The notes: generated from the sequence alone by a model not told the origin. A stretch of 64,000 bases of DNA from Zygnema cylindricum (GCA_037447655.1 JBBHKE010002482.1:37489-101488); one strand, 5' to 3'; counted from the first letter of the stretch, positions 1 through 11,469 are shown. Numbers and translations: made by a program.

Positions 1-689
1 CCACGAGCCGAAGGCCAACTCACCCACGCCACTCCCTCATGCTCACATCCTCATTGCCTAAACCACTCTCGCATCGCACCCTTGAGAATCCCACCTCGTC
101 ACACATGCCCACACACCTCACTGCCCATACTCATCACCCTCTACTATCATGCCTGCCTGCATCTTCTCCTCCTCCTCCGCCCGACTGTCGGCGAGTAGCC
201 GACCCTTCTGTCCACTAACCCATTGGCTCACTCACTCGCTCACTCACCCACTCACACCTTCTTGGCGAGCAACAGGTTCTTCATTGACTGCCCGCCCGAC
301 CACTGCCCGTACATGCACCCGACAAGCCATCGTGCTAGCTGTGCCATCTCACAATCCCAGCGCGGTGTCCTAAGCGGGGCGAGACCGCGAGCGTGAGCGA
401 GCGGGCTCGGCCGCGCTGGCACAGATAGATCAACAACCATGCCATGCTTGATGATGTGAGTGTTCATCCTAATCTTCCGCTGTAACAATATGTTTATCCT
501 AAGCTGCGATCTTTAACACACGCGTGCTTGGCAATCTCCGATCACTTGTTGAACGAATTGTCGATGGTCAGCTCGATCGACACACTAAGTCTCCGACTTG
601 TTCCCAACTTCACATGTAACACAATCCTACTATTAGTTTCCAGTTTCCGCCTTACCTTCTACCTTTTCTGTTGTTCAATGGTCCGGAGT
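1..689. other. Unassigned flank without a recognisable gene
   Basis: No reading frame here resembles a known protein, and the short frames present are not supported by composition or homology. A C-rich stretch near 222-262 is a loose CTCA/ACTC simple repeat. A GC-rich patch near 372-420 contains several GCGAGC-type words, but I cannot assign it a function. The stretch may be diverged repeat DNA. Confidence 0.6.
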
Positions 690-1212
690 TCATTTTTGGA
701 GTGGTAAGGTCGTGTACCATTGGTACACGTTAAAAAGAAAAAAAATATCCAATTTAAACAAGCGATCACATGCCTACACGTCCTACAGGCCATGTGCCTA
801 TGTCCTACAGGCCATGTGTCCCCTGCCACGCTGGATGCAGTTGAGCTGAAAATATCCTCGCACTCTCCGTCTGACATCCACCGACATTCAAAGTATGCCG
901 CGAACTTCAAAGTTTGCCCCGTTTTTTTGCCATTCCGTTTTGAAATTTTGATTTCCATTTTCAAAATGAAAATCTCGCAACAAACTTTACGTACGAATCA
1001 TTAACTACCTCCGGTCGTACATATATTTCTTTTTGACTTTCCGTTTGTAGATTTTTTAAAGATCTTCTTAATCTCGACTCTAACCTTTGTGGCGCCGATC
1101 ATAATTGAGGAATGTTTGTTACTGTCCCAACAAAATGGAATAGTCTTCCAGTAAACCCTTCCGGTATAATATTCCGTATATTTACTGGGACCGCCTAAGG
1201 GAATTCTACCCT
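690..1212 (+). repeat. Dispersed repeat R1, copy 1
   Basis: About 500 bases align by eye, in the same orientation, with 13010-13507. Shared landmarks in order are a GTGTACCATT word, GATCACA, CTACACGTC, GGCCATGTGCCTA, a block reading TCTGACATCCACCGACATTC, CATAATTGAGGAA, ACAAAATGGAATAGTCTTC and GGAATTCTACCCTTAG. The copies differ by many substitutions and small indels, so the duplication is old. No coding capacity is evident. The two copies flank the copia-1/copia-2 nest closely; R1 could be the terminal repeat of an older element into which copia-1 inserted. Confidence 0.75.
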
Positions 1213-1223
1213 TAGGGTAGAAT
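1203..1223. repeat. Short perfect hairpin at the end of R1 copy 1
   Basis: ATTCTACCC and GGGTAGAAT form a 9-base-pair stem around a TTA loop. The second R1 copy stops at the first arm, so the second arm is specific to this copy and may mark an old insertion or inversion scar. Confidence 0.5.
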
Positions 1224-1451
1224 AGAATTCCATTAGAAGAAAAGTGTGGTTCGTTACTGGATGCCGTACAAGTTTGTACAGATTTGTACCACGCCGTACT
1301 TTATTTTTTTTTTTGTCAGACAAAAGACAAAATATCGTTACTGGAAATCTGTCGGGAAGTTCGAATGATATGGGCGTAATTCCAGGACGTTGGATATTCC
1401 ACTTTTTCAGATCCGCGAAGCAATCGCGCACATCATCCAGTGTGACAATAC
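1213..1451. other. Unassigned spacer before copia-1
   Basis: Apart from the hairpin arm at its start, this stretch holds a poly-T run near 1302-1314 and no gene. The last five bases (1447-1451, AATAC) are the probable left target-site duplication of copia-1; the right flank at 12990-12994 reads GATAC, one base different. Confidence 0.5.
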
Positions 1452-2509
1452 TGTTGAAATTAATGGTCCATTTTTAAGTATTTTCTAGGTCTAAATAGAA
1501 ATATAGAAAGAAGCCGAGGCAGGTCTACCTCTAACTTCTCTCTCCAACTCTCAAACTTGTCGCAGTCACTGAGAAATTGGAGAGGGAGCTAGAGCCATGG
1601 CTACCTAGGCTATCCAGAGGTTTACGGGAAATTTATATTAGTTAGGGGTCTATTTACTAAAATGTATGTGCCGGCCACAGGATTTGATCCTAGTACCTAC
1701 CGGCCGGCAAACAACAGGTAGTCGGTAGCCTTAGCCGTTAAGTCTAGAACTAGTGTTACGTACTATATGGTTTGATATTTATTTAAACATCAATACGTAG
1801 GATAATTCATTTAACTCTAATTGTTTACGGGATACATAGATCCGGTAATGTATAAGTACGGATTACGGTACGAACAAGAAATCAAAACCACGCATTTATT
1901 TCTTTAATGAAACGAATACCGCGCATGTATTTATTATGGCTACGATTAAATTCGAATTTAATCAGACGGCCGGAATTAGAGCCAAGATCGCGGAAGAAGA
2001 TTTCAGCGGTTTTGTGGCCATCGCCACATCGGATGACACGTGGCGAAATTACATTGGATCGTGGAATCTCCGGAGATTAAGGCACCGAATCCGGATATGA
2101 CATGTGTCGACATTTGGGCCATGTCCTACAATGTCCGTACATAAAGTACACTGGCAGCTGTACTTTTACGTACGGAACTGTAATCTGATTGGTTCCGTAC
2201 ATCAGTAGATAGAGTCTGTGAGAGAGATAGGACTTAGAAAAATTAGAAGATAGGACCCTCTCTTCCAGAGAGCTTCTTTACAAAAGGTCAACTTTGACCC
2301 TCCATAACTTACTACTCAAAGGAGCAAATTCAGAGATTCTTTTTGCTATCGACTCAGGGGAGTCTTGCCTTCACAAGGGTGCAGGTGGTTAGAGTTTTTG
2401 TATGCCAGGGTGGCAGTTGTTCTTGCTGAAACACAAAGGGGTCAAAGTTATCTTAGAGACTTCTTGGAAGCTGTCCACTTTGAGGCATTATGGAGGTCTC
2501 AGAGTTTCA
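1452..2509 (+). repeat. 5' LTR of copia-1
   Basis: It begins TGTTGAAATTAATGG and ends GTCTCAGAGTTTCA. It aligns along its whole length with 5468-6065 plus 12533-12989 and with the copia-2 LTRs. It is about 1.06 kb and rich in GTAC-containing words. The U3, R and U5 borders cannot be placed with certainty. Confidence 0.92.
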
Positions 2510-2523
2510 GGTTATGGCCCACC
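2510..2523 (+). promoter_or_regulatory. Degraded half-tRNA primer-binding site of copia-1
   Basis: Directly after the LTR the sequence is GGTTATGGCCCACC. It equals the copia-2 site GGTTATGGGCCCACC minus one G. The intact form is complementary to the anticodon arm of plant initiator tRNA-Met. The lost base also takes the embedded ATG out of frame with gag. Confidence 0.75.
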
Positions 2524-3575
2524 CTCTAGGGTACCAATCTTTAATGGAACTGGCTTCATATACTGGGAAAGTATGATGATAGGAGCTCTATGCGAAAAAG
2601 GCTTTTGGGGGATAGTGAGTGGACAGTTGGGGCGTCCATCAAGTCTTCGAATCCCTCTAGGGTTTGAAGGAAGCACATTCACCAGGAAAGAGGATCCACC
2701 TTCAACTGAGGAAATAAAGGAAGGAGAAGTGGTGGACAAAGGAAAGGAGAAGGAGGCGACCACACCAATAGCAACTGTTTCGGCAATCATGTCACCTATT
2801 CCGATGAACGAGGAGAATGATACTGAAACCTGGGACTTCAACAATATGGCGGCAAAGCACTCCATCCTACGACATCTCACTCAAGGACTTGCATGTCCTC
2901 ATTTGCAGGTAGAAAGGGCATCCGATCTTTGGATGGCTCTCATAGAGATGTACCGAAGTGGTACGATTCAGCAACAACGGTTGGTTGATCAAAAAGTTAA
3001 GGAGTATGTATACAAAGGGGGGAAGATGTTGGATTTTTGCAATGAGCTTGCTACACTCTTCATGGAGCTAGGGAGTGCGGGAAAATATTTTAGTGAAAAA
3101 GAAAAGGTTGATGAAGTTACCCGATGAGTTCGAGAACATATTCAACCATGTGCAAGACTTGCCGGACTCAAGGTGGATATGGAACTCAGTGGTAGGGATG
3201 ATTCTCGTTTGGGAGAATACGATTGAGATCCGAAGGGGAGGAAAGAGTGGCCAAGCCTTAGCAGCTGCGACCGATTGGAGGAATAAGGATTCACGAAAAC
3301 CGGTCGGAAACTATGGGGGGAAGGAGCAAAAAAATCAGACAGACGAGTTTGGACCAAAGGCTTCCAAAGGTTTATGTCATTTTTGTAAGAAACTTGGGCA
3401 CTATATGGCAGAGTGCACTAAGCTAACCGAGCTTCGTTTAAAGGAGGGGCAGATCGGTGGTACCGCGAGAGGAAAGAAAAAGGCCCTTGTGACACAGATA
3501 CATAACGCAGAATCCGAGGACGAGGACGATAAGCTCCTTTTAGATGAGGAGTTGGAGGCGAAAAAACGAGGTCGA
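2511..3575 (+). pseudogene. copia-1 gag, frameshifted
   Basis: This is the copia capsid/nucleocapsid protein that forms the virus-like particle. The frame matches copia-2 Gag from the PIFNGTGFIYWESMM block onward. Compared with copia-2, an 11-base deletion near 3107 (before ATGAAGTTACCCGATGAG) shifts the frame. The second part carries one CCHC zinc knuckle, CHFCKKLGHYMAEC, at about 3375-3416, preceded by a basic stretch. Another shift near 3560 breaks the link to protease. Because the primer-site ATG is also out of frame, no intact product is possible. Confidence 0.88.
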
Positions 3576-4620
3576 AATTCCACGAAGGCAGAAATGTGCT
3601 TACGGTGGATTGAAAGGTGAAGCAGGCTGGATTGTAGATTCAGGTGCCTCCATGCACATGTGTAAGGATAGACACCTGTTCACTAAGATAAGAAATATTC
3701 CCACCGTAGAGATAGAGTACGGGGATGGGAGGATAGTGACCACTACTCTTGTAGGATCGGTAGATCTAAAAGTGTTAGTAGAAGGAAAGACATCCATAGT
3801 AACATTCTCCAATGTATTATTTATTCCGGAGCTGAACAAAAACCTCATCTCTACATCTGTATTAGATGATAAGGGTTTTTTTACTAGCACTAGGGAAGGA
3901 GTCTTTACTGCTAGTTTTGAGGAGGATGTCTATTTCATTGCTGAGAAAGGTAGCCATGGGATGTTTAGGCTGATCTTAAGTAATGAAAAGAAGAAACTTT
4001 ATTATGCTGGTGTTCATGATATTATGATGTGGCATAAGAGGCTTGGGCATGTGAATCTAGACAAGTTAAGAGAGATGAAAAAGATGGGAGTGGTGGAAGG
4101 GATTAAGTTCAGTGAGAATGATAATATAAGTGATTGTAGTGGATGTGCTCAAGGTAAAACACACAGATTACCCTTTCCTAAAACAGCCACCTATAAGGGA
4201 GAAAAAATTCTAGATCTAGTACACACATATATATGGGGACCGGCTAAAGTGCCCTCACCGGGGAGGGAAGAGATTTATGATGACTATCACTGATGATAGG
4301 TCTCGGTATTCCCGAGTGTATATTTTGAAAAACAAAACCGAAGCTCAGGATTGTTTTAGGCAATATAAAGCATGGTGCGAAAAACTCCATGAAACTCCAA
4401 TCAAGGGAATACGGAGTGACAATGGTGGAGAGTATACTTTTTACAAGTTTGAGGATTTTATGAGGGAAGATGGGGTCCAACACCAAAAGACAGTTCCAGA
4501 AAAACCCGGAACAGAATGGGGTAGCTGAAAGGTTAAATAGAACACTAAGTGATACTGCAAGAATTATGTTGTCAGATAAGAAGATAGGAAAAAGGTTTTG
4601 GCAGAAGCAATGAACTGTGC
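3576..4620 (+). pseudogene. copia-1 protease and integrase N-terminal half
   Basis: The aspartic protease active site is visible as IVDSGASMHMC. It is followed by the GAG-pre-integrase zinc region (WHKRLGHV followed by CSGCAQGK) and then the integrase core. The first catalytic Asp of the integrase (HTDIWGP in copia-2) is Tyr here (HTYIWGP), so the DDE triad is lost even before the frame breaks near 4270 and 4500. The second Asp (RSDNGGEY) remains. The coding sequence stops where a deletion of about 1.4 kb, relative to copia-2, begins. Confidence 0.9.
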
Positions 4621-5454
4621 TAATTGACTCAAAAGGAAGCAATGCTTGAAAATTTTCAAATGGATAAAGCTAATAGTTGTACAACTCCAATGGAGTTGAA
4701 GAAGGGAAGTGATGGGAGTGAGGAAGAAGGAGTCATAGTCTTAGACAAGGAATTATCTCCTTAAGAACAGAAGTTTATGCAGACTATTCCTTACAGGCAA
4801 GTAGTGCAAAGTCTAATCTATTTTATGAATTGTACCCTGCTCGATTTTGCTGCAGCTGTAGGAGTGTTGAGTAGAATTCTAAATGCACCCACTAAGAAGG
4901 ATTGGGAGGCAGCTAAGAGAGTCCTTAGATATTTGGTAGGAACTAGAGATCTATGGTTGCATTTGGGTGGGGAGAATACTGACATCACTACTTGGAGTGA
5001 TGCCAGTTATGGTGATGCTCCGATGAGGAGATGTACTTCTGGATATGTATTATATGTGGGTGATGGGGCTTGCTGTTGGAGTAGCAAACAACAAAAGGTT
5101 ATTGCTCAGTCCACCATGGAGGCTGAGTATATGGCCTCTTGCTCTCCTGTAAAAGAATTGATGTGGGTCAAGTCTTTGCTTGGTGAGCTTGGTCACCTTA
5201 AGAGTGGTGTGCATAAATTTTTTTGTGATAATCAGGCAGCAATCGCTATTTCTGCCAATCCTAAACATCATTTTAAAGCCAAACACATGGATATCAGACT
5301 CAGTTTTGTTAGAGAGAAAGAAGAAAACAAAATAATCAGTTTAGAGTACAAACCAGATAGTGAGATGGTAGCAAATATGTTGACCAAACCTGTGCCTTCC
5401 CCTAAGCTAATGTTCTGCTGGGAGAAGTGTGGTTTGAAATTAAAGATTGACTAG
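4621..5454 (+). pseudogene. copia-1 C-terminal reverse transcriptase and RNase H
   Basis: The deletion joins integrase directly to the LTQKEA block of reverse transcriptase, so the YVDD catalytic motif is missing. From 4777 a long open stretch holds the copia connection region and RNase H: a WSDASYGD segment, the STMEAEYM segment with its Glu, and FCDNQAAI. It ends LKID followed by TAG at 5452-5454, the same stop as in copia-2 and copia-3. A TAA at about 4762 separates it from the upstream frame. Confidence 0.9.
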
Positions 5455-5459
5455 AAAAT

Positions 5460-5467
5460 AAGGGGAG
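5460..5467 (+). promoter_or_regulatory. Polypurine tract of copia-1
   Basis: AAGGGGAG lies directly against the TG of the 3' LTR and is identical in copia-2 at 11470-11477. It is the expected primer for plus-strand DNA synthesis. Confidence 0.8.
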
Positions 5468-6065
5468 TGTAGAAATTAATGGTCCAGTTTTAAGTATTTT
5501 CTAGGTCTAAATAGAAATATAGAAAGAAGCCGAGGCAGTCTACCTCTAACTTCTCTCTCCAACTCTCAAACTTGTTGCAGTCACTGAGAAATTGGAGAGG
5601 GAGCTAGAACCATGGCTACCTAGGCTATCCAGAGGTTTACGCGAAATTTATATTAGTTAGGGGTTTATTTACTAAAAGGTATGTGTTGGCCACAGGATTT
5701 GATCTTGGTACCTACCGGCCTGCAGACAGCAGCTAGTCGCTAGCCTTAGCCGTTAAGTCTTGAACTAGTGTTACGTACTATATGGTTTGATATTTATTTA
5801 AACATCAATACGTAGGATAATTCATTTAACTGTAATTGTTTTTGGATACATAGATCTAGTAATATATAATGTACGAATTACGGTACGGAAAAAATCAATA
5901 CCGCGCATTTGTTTCGTAAGTGAAACAAATACCGCGCATGTATTTATTACGGCTACGATAAAATTCGAATTTAATCGGACGGCCGGAATTAGCGCCGAGA
6001 TCGCGGAAGACGATTTCGGAGGTTTTGTGGCCATCGCCACATATGATGATACGTGGCGAAATTAC
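5468..6065 (+). repeat. 3' LTR of copia-1, first part
   Basis: This part starts TGTAGAAATTAATGG and aligns with 1452 onward. It is cut at 6065, where copia-2 begins. The remainder continues at 12533. The last five bases, ATTAC (6061-6065), are one copy of the copia-2 target duplication. Confidence 0.93.
6061..6065 (+). repeat. Target-site duplication of copia-2 (left copy)
   Basis: ATTAC here and at 12528-12532 flank copia-2 exactly. Pre-insertion copia-1 LTR sequence near 2049-2053 has a single ATTAC at the same place, which proves insertion. Confidence 0.95.
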
Positions 6066-7107
6066 TGTAGAAACTAATGGTTTTATTAGTATTTTCTAGG
6101 TTTGAAAAGAAATATAGAAGTCGAGGCAGTCTATCTCTAACTTCTCTCTCCAACTCTCAAACTTGTCGCAGTCACTGAGAAATTGGAGAGGAAGCTAGAG
6201 CCATGGCTACCTTGGCTATCCTGAGGTTTACGGGAATTTTATATTAGGGTTTATTTATTTATTTAAAAGGTATGTGTCCCGGCAAGATTTGATCCTTGTA
6301 CCTACCGGCTGGCTGACAGGAAATAGCCGGTAGCCTTAGCCGTTAGCAATAGTGTTACATACTATATAGTTTGATATTTATTTGAATAGGTATACGTACG
6401 ATAAATCATTTAACTGTTATGGATTACGGGATACATTGATCCAGTAATATATAATGTACGAATTACGGTACGGACAAAAATCAATACCGCGCATTTGTTT
6501 CGTAAGTGAAACAAATACCGCGCATGTATTTATTACGGCTACGATTAAATCCGAATTTAATCGGACGGCCGGGATTAGCGCCGAGATCGCGGAGGAAGAT
6601 TTTAACGGTTTGTGGCCATCGTCACATCGGATGACGCGTGGCGAAATTCCGTTGGATTGTGGAATCTCCGGAGATTATGGCACCGAATCCGGATTTGACA
6701 TGTGTCGACATTTTGGCCATATCGTACAATATCCGTACATAAAGTACACCAGCAGCTGTACTTTTGCGTACGGAACTCAATTCTGATTGGTTCCGTACAT
6801 CAGTAGATAGAGTCTATGAGAGAGATAGGACTTAGAAAAATTAGAAGATAGGACCCCCCCTCCCAGAGAGCTTCTGAACAAAAGGTCAACTTTGACCCTC
6901 CATAACTTACTGCTCAGGGGAGCAAATTAAGAGATTCTTTTTGCTACCGACTCAGGGGAGTCTTGCCTTTACATGGGTGCAGGTGGTCAGGGTTTTTGTC
7001 TGCCAAGGTGACAGTTATTTTTGCTGGAACACAAAGGGGTCAGGATTATCCTAGAGGCTTCTTGGGAGCTGTATACTCTGAGGACTTATGGATGTCTCAG
7101 AGTTTCA
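6066..7107 (+). repeat. 5' LTR of copia-2
   Basis: It starts TGTAGAAACTAATGG and ends GTCTCAGAGTTTCA. It matches 11478-12527 along its whole length. It contains the hairpin motif at 6483-6527 that recurs in all relatives. Confidence 0.95.
6483..6527 (+). promoter_or_regulatory. Conserved LTR hairpin framed by ACCGCGCAT repeats
   Basis: ATTTGTTTC and GAAACAAAT form a 9-base-pair stem around GTAAGT. Both sides carry the direct repeat AATACCGCGCAT. The same arrangement recurs near 5903-5940, 11906-11950, on the other strand near 15615-15660, and in diverged form near 41817-41860. Conservation in LTRs that have otherwise drifted suggests a protein- or RNA-level control site, but no function is known to me. 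Confidence 0.5.
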
Positions 7108-7122
7108 GGTTATGGGCCCACC
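7108..7122 (+). promoter_or_regulatory. Half-tRNA (initiator Met) primer-binding site containing the gag ATG
   Basis: GGTTATGGGCCCACC follows the LTR without a gap. It is the exact complement of the anticodon stem-loop region of plant-type initiator tRNA-Met (GGTGGGCCCATAACC). It does not match a tRNA 3' end. Drosophila copia is known to prime from such an internal, cleaved tRNA half. The ATG at 7112-7114 opens the gag frame. Confidence 0.85.
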
Positions 7123-8497
7123 CTCTACGGTACCAATCTTTAATGGAACTGGCTTCATATACTGGGAAAGTATGATGATAGGAGCTCTATGCGAAAAGAG
7201 GTTTTGGGGGATAGTGAGTGGACGGTTGGGGCGTCCATCAAGTCTTGGAATTCCTCCAGGGTTTGGAGGAACCAGATTCACCAGGAAAGAGGACCCACCT
7301 TCAACGGAGGAAACAAAAGAAGGAGAGGTGGTGGACAAAGGAAAGGAGAAGGAGACGACCACACCAATAGCAACTGGTTCGACATTCATGTCACCTATTC
7401 CGAGGAATGAGGAGAATGATACTGAAACCTGGGACTTCAACAATATGGCGGCAAAGCACTTCATCCTACGCCATCTCACTCAAGGACTTGCATGTCCTCA
7501 TTTGCAGGTAGAAAGATCATCGGATCTTTGGATGGCTCTCATAGAGATGTACCGAAGTTGTACGATTCAGCAACAACAGTTGGCTGATCAGAAAGTTAAG
7601 GAGTATGTATACAAAGGGAGAAATATGTTGGATTTTTGCAATGAGCTTGCTACACTCTTCATGGAGCTACAGAGTGCGGGAAAAGATTTTAGTGAAAAAG
7701 AAAAGGTTAACTGTTTACTGATGAAGTTACCTAATGAGTTCGTGAACATAGTTTACCGTGTGCAGGACTTGCCTGACTCAAGGTGGATATGGAACTCAGT
7801 GGTAGGGATGATTCTCGTTCAAGAGAATACAATTGAGATCCGAAGGGGAGGAAAGAGTGGCCAAGCCTTGGCAACAGCGACCGATTGGAGGAACAAGGAT
7901 TCCCGAAAACCGGACGGAAACTATCGGGGTAGGGAGCAGAAAAAACAGGCCGACGAGTTCGAACCAAGGGCTCCCAAAGGTTTATGTCATTTTTGTAAGA
8001 AACCGGGGCACTATATGGCAGAGTGCACTAAGCTAACCGAGCTTCGGTTAAAGGAGGGGCAGACCGATGGTACCCCGAGAGGAAAGAAAAAGGCCCTTGT
8101 CACACAGGTACTTGAGGCTGAATCCGAGGACGAGGACGATGAGCTCCTTTTGGATGAGGAGTTGGAGGCGAAAAATGAGGTCGAAATTCCACGAAGGCAG
8201 AAATGTGCTTACGGTGGATTGAAAGGTGAAGCAGGCTTGATTATAGATTCAAATGCCTCCATGCACATGTGTAAGGATAGACACCTGTTCACTAAGATAA
8301 GAAAGATTCCCACCGTAGAGATAGAGTACGGGGATGGGAGGATAGTCACCACTACTCTTGTAGGATCGGTAGATCTAAAAGTGTTAGTAGAAGGAAAGAC
8401 ATCCATATTAACATTCTCCGATGTATTGTTTATTCCGGAGCTGAACAAAAATCTTATCTCTACATCAGTATTAGATGATAAGGGTTTTTTTTACTAG
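7112..8497 (+). pseudogene. copia-2 gag and protease (frame ends at a poly-T shift)
   Basis: The likely start is the ATG inside the primer site (7112), giving MGPPSTVPIFNGTG; the frame is also open back to an ATG at 7088 in the LTR. Gag has a helical capsid-like part, a basic linker and one CCHC knuckle (CHFCKKPGHYMAEC, about 7985-8026). The protease active site reads IIDSNASMH: the usual Gly of D-S/T-G is Asn, which should impair catalysis. A run of eight T at 8484-8491 (seven in copia-1) shifts the frame to a stop at 8497. Confidence 0.92.
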
Positions 8498-9821
8498 CAC
8501 TAGGGAAGGAGTCTTTACTGCTAGTTTTGAGGATGATGTCTATTTTATTGCTGAGAAAGGTAGCCATGGGATGTTTAGGCTGATCTTAAGTAATGAAAAG
8601 AAGAAACTTTATTATGCTGGTGTTCATGATATTATGATGTGGCATAAGAGGCTTAGGCATGTGAATCTAGATAAGTTAAGAGAGATGAAAAAGATGGGAG
8701 TGGTGGAAGGGATTCAGTTCAGTGAAAGTGATGATATAAGTGATTGTAGTGGATGTGCTCAAGGTAAAGCACACAGATTACCCTTTCCTAAGTCAGCCAC
8801 CTATAAGGGAGAAAAAATTCTAGATCTAGTACACACAGATATTTGGGGACCGGCTAAAGTGCCCTCACCGGGGGGGGAGAGATTTATGATGACTATAACT
8901 GATGATTGGTCTCGGTATTCCCGGGTATATTTTTTGAAAAACAAGTCCGAAGCTGAGGATTGTTTTAGACAATATAAAGCATGGAGCGAAAAACTCCATG
9001 AAACTCCAATCAAGAGAGTAAGGAGTGACAATGGTGGAGAGTATACTTCTAACCAGTTTGAGGATTTTCTGAGGGAAGATAGGGTTCAACACCAAAAGAC
9101 AGTTCCAGAAAATCCGGAACAGAATGGGGTAGCTGAAAGGTTAAATAGAACACTAAGTGATAGTGCTAGAAGTATGTTGTCAGATAAAAAGATAGGGAAA
9201 AGGTTTTGTGCAGAAGCAATGAACTGTGCTTATAACATCAAGAATAGAGTTCTTACTTCAGCTATAAGAGATCAAACATCTTATGAGAGATGGACAGGCC
9301 GGAAGAGATGGACAGGCCGGAAACCAGACATATCTCACTTAAAGGTTTTCGACAGTCAAGTGTTCAGTCTAGACACTGATCGGTCCAATTGGAAGCTAGA
9401 TCCTAAAGGAAAACCGGGATACTTATTAGGATATGATGAAGATGTTAAAGGATATAGAGTTTATGATCTAAAAAGGGAAGATATAATCTTAGTAAAGCAT
9501 CTAGTAGTTACGGATGAAGGAAAGTCTGTGGATCCATTCAAATATACGAAGTCAGTAAAAATCAGATTTGAGTCAGAAAATTCGGATGACTTTGAGCTTC
9601 CTAACTATCCAGGTTTTAGAGAAGATGACATTCTTGCAGGAACAAATCAGATAGAAAAGGACTCGGCTGTGGAAACTCTAGTGACAACTCTACTCGAAGC
9701 GGAAGACATGGTGGAAATTGATTCGGAATCAAGGGATAGGGGAGAAGCCGAGTTTGTTCGAAAGAATCCACGAGAACCATCTATTCCGTTCTCAGATTTT
9801 GAGGGGGGGGAGGAGAAGTAG
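8475..9821 (+). pseudogene. copia-2 integrase
   Basis: After the poly-T shift the frame holds the GAG-pre-integrase zinc region (HDIMMWHKRL, CSGCAQGK) and an integrase core with all three acidic residues: HTDIWGP, RSDNGGEY and QNGVAERLNR. An in-frame tandem copy of 18 bases at about 9287-9322 repeats the RWTGRK block. The C-terminal part (DPKGKPGYLLGYDE) is the copia integrase tail. A run of eight G at 9802-9809 shifts the frame and ends it at 9821. Confidence 0.93.
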
Positions 9822-10454
9822 CAAAAGACTGCAAGAAAAACAGGTTAATAACAAGGTAACTAAACTATCTCATCAAGATGAACCTCAAACTTATGGAGAG
9901 GCGATGATTTGTCCAGAAAGAAACCGGTGGAAGACAGCCATCAATGAGGAGATGGCTTCAATCATGGCAGGCGATACTTGAAGCTGGTGGACTGCCCACC
10001 TAACCGAAAACCAATCGGTTGTAAGTGGGTTTTCAAATTAAAACTGAACCCAGATAACACAATCGAACGCTACAAGGCCAGATTAGTGGCAAAGGGATTT
10101 ACACAAAAGGAAGGAATTGACTACGAGGAAACCTTTGCCCCGGTGGTCAGATTTCCCTCCGTCCGCATACTTCTCAGTTTAGCAGCGGCGGAAGACATGG
10201 AAGTGCATCAGATGGACATCAAGACAGCTTTTTTGCATGGAGAATTGGAAGAGGAGATCTTCATGCGAGAACCCGAAGGTTTTGTGGAGGAAGGAGAGGA
10301 GAGTAAGGTATGCCGGCTGATTAAATCTCTTTATGGTTTGAAACAGGCACCTCGACAATGGAATAAGAAGCTTGATGAGTTTCTTACCGGTCTGGGATAT
10401 ATTCGGATCAGCTCAGATCACTCAATCTATGTTTTCGAGATGAGGAAGGTTTGA
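9822..10454 (+). pseudogene. copia-2 reverse transcriptase, N-terminal part
   Basis: This part continues in other frames. The first piece has TYGEAMICPERNRWKTAINEE and ends at TGA (9979-9981), where one G seems to be missing from GATACTTGGAAG. The second piece carries CKWVFKLKLNPD, RYKARLVAKGFTQKEGIDY, HQMDIKTAFLHGELEE and [17 protein letters not shown], the fingers and palm signatures of copia reverse transcriptase. It stops at 10454 after another shift. Confidence 0.93.
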
Positions 10455-11464
10455 TATTTATTGCAATTTATGTTGATGATTTGCTTGTATTAAGTAAATC
10501 AATGGAAAAAATTAACAAACTGAAAACCGATCTTAAGGGGAGATTTGAAATGAAGGATATGGGAGAAGCAAGATATATTTTGGGAATTCAAGTAGAGAGA
10601 GACCGAAAAAGGAAAATTATAAGATTGACTCAAAAGGAAGCAATAGGGAACATGCTTGAAAAATTTCAAATGGATAAAGCTAATAGTTGTACAACTCCAA
10701 TGGAGTTGAAGAAGGGAAGTGAGGGGAGTGAGGAAGAAGGAGTCATAGTCTTAGACGAGGATTTATCTCCTGATGAACAGAAGTTCATGCAGACTATTCC
10801 TTACAGGCAAGTAGTGGGAAGTCTAATCTATTTTATGAATTGTACCCGGCCGGATTTAGCTGCAGCTGTAGGAGTGCTGAGTAGAAGTCTAAATGCTCCC
10901 ACTAAGAAGGATTGGGAGGCAGCTAAGAGAGTCCTTAGATATTTGGTAGGAACTAGAGATCTATGGTTGCATTTGGGTGGGGAGAATACTGACATCACTA
11001 CTTGGAGTGATGCCAGTTATGGTGATGCTCCGATGAGGAGATGTACTTCTGGATATGTATTATATGTGGGTGATGGGGCTTGCTGTTGGAGTAGCAAACA
11101 GCAAAAGGTTATTGCTCAGTCCACCATGGAGGCTGAGTATATGGCCTCTTGCTTTGCTGTAAAAAAATTGATGTGGGTCAAGTCTTTGCTTGGTGAGCTT
11201 GGTCACCTTAAGAGTGGTGTGCAAAAAATATTTTGTGATAATCAGGCAGCAATCGCAATTTCTGCCAATCCTAAACACCATTTTAAAGCCAAACACATGG
11301 ACATCAGACTCAGCTTTGTTAGAGAGAAAGTAGAAAACAAAATAATCAGTTTAGAGTACAGACCAGATAATGAGATGGTAGCAGATATGATGACCAAACC
11401 TGTGCCTTCCCCTAAGCTAATTTTTCGCAGGGAGAAGTGTGGTTTGAAATTAAAGATTGACTAG
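10451..11464 (+). pseudogene. copia-2 reverse transcriptase C-terminus and RNase H
   Basis: The catalytic YVDD is at 10469-10480. It is followed by KDMGEARYILGIQV, the TTPMEL thumb region, and RNase H with WSDASYGD, STMEAEYM and FCDNQAAI. The end is LKID plus TAG (11462-11464), six bases before the purine tract. This last open frame of 337 residues is the best preserved part of the element and about 97% like its copia-1 and copia-3 counterparts by eye. Confidence 0.93.
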
Positions 11465-11469
11465 AAAAT

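Noticed and set aside
149-373. 74-residue frame at the window start
   Set aside because: It depends on a CTCA-type simple repeat and has no recognisable domain or partner.
6454-6786. 110-residue frame repeated at 11874-12206
   Set aside because: It lies in the copia-2 LTR and is repeated only because the LTR is. It is not kept open in the copia-1 or copia-4 LTR.
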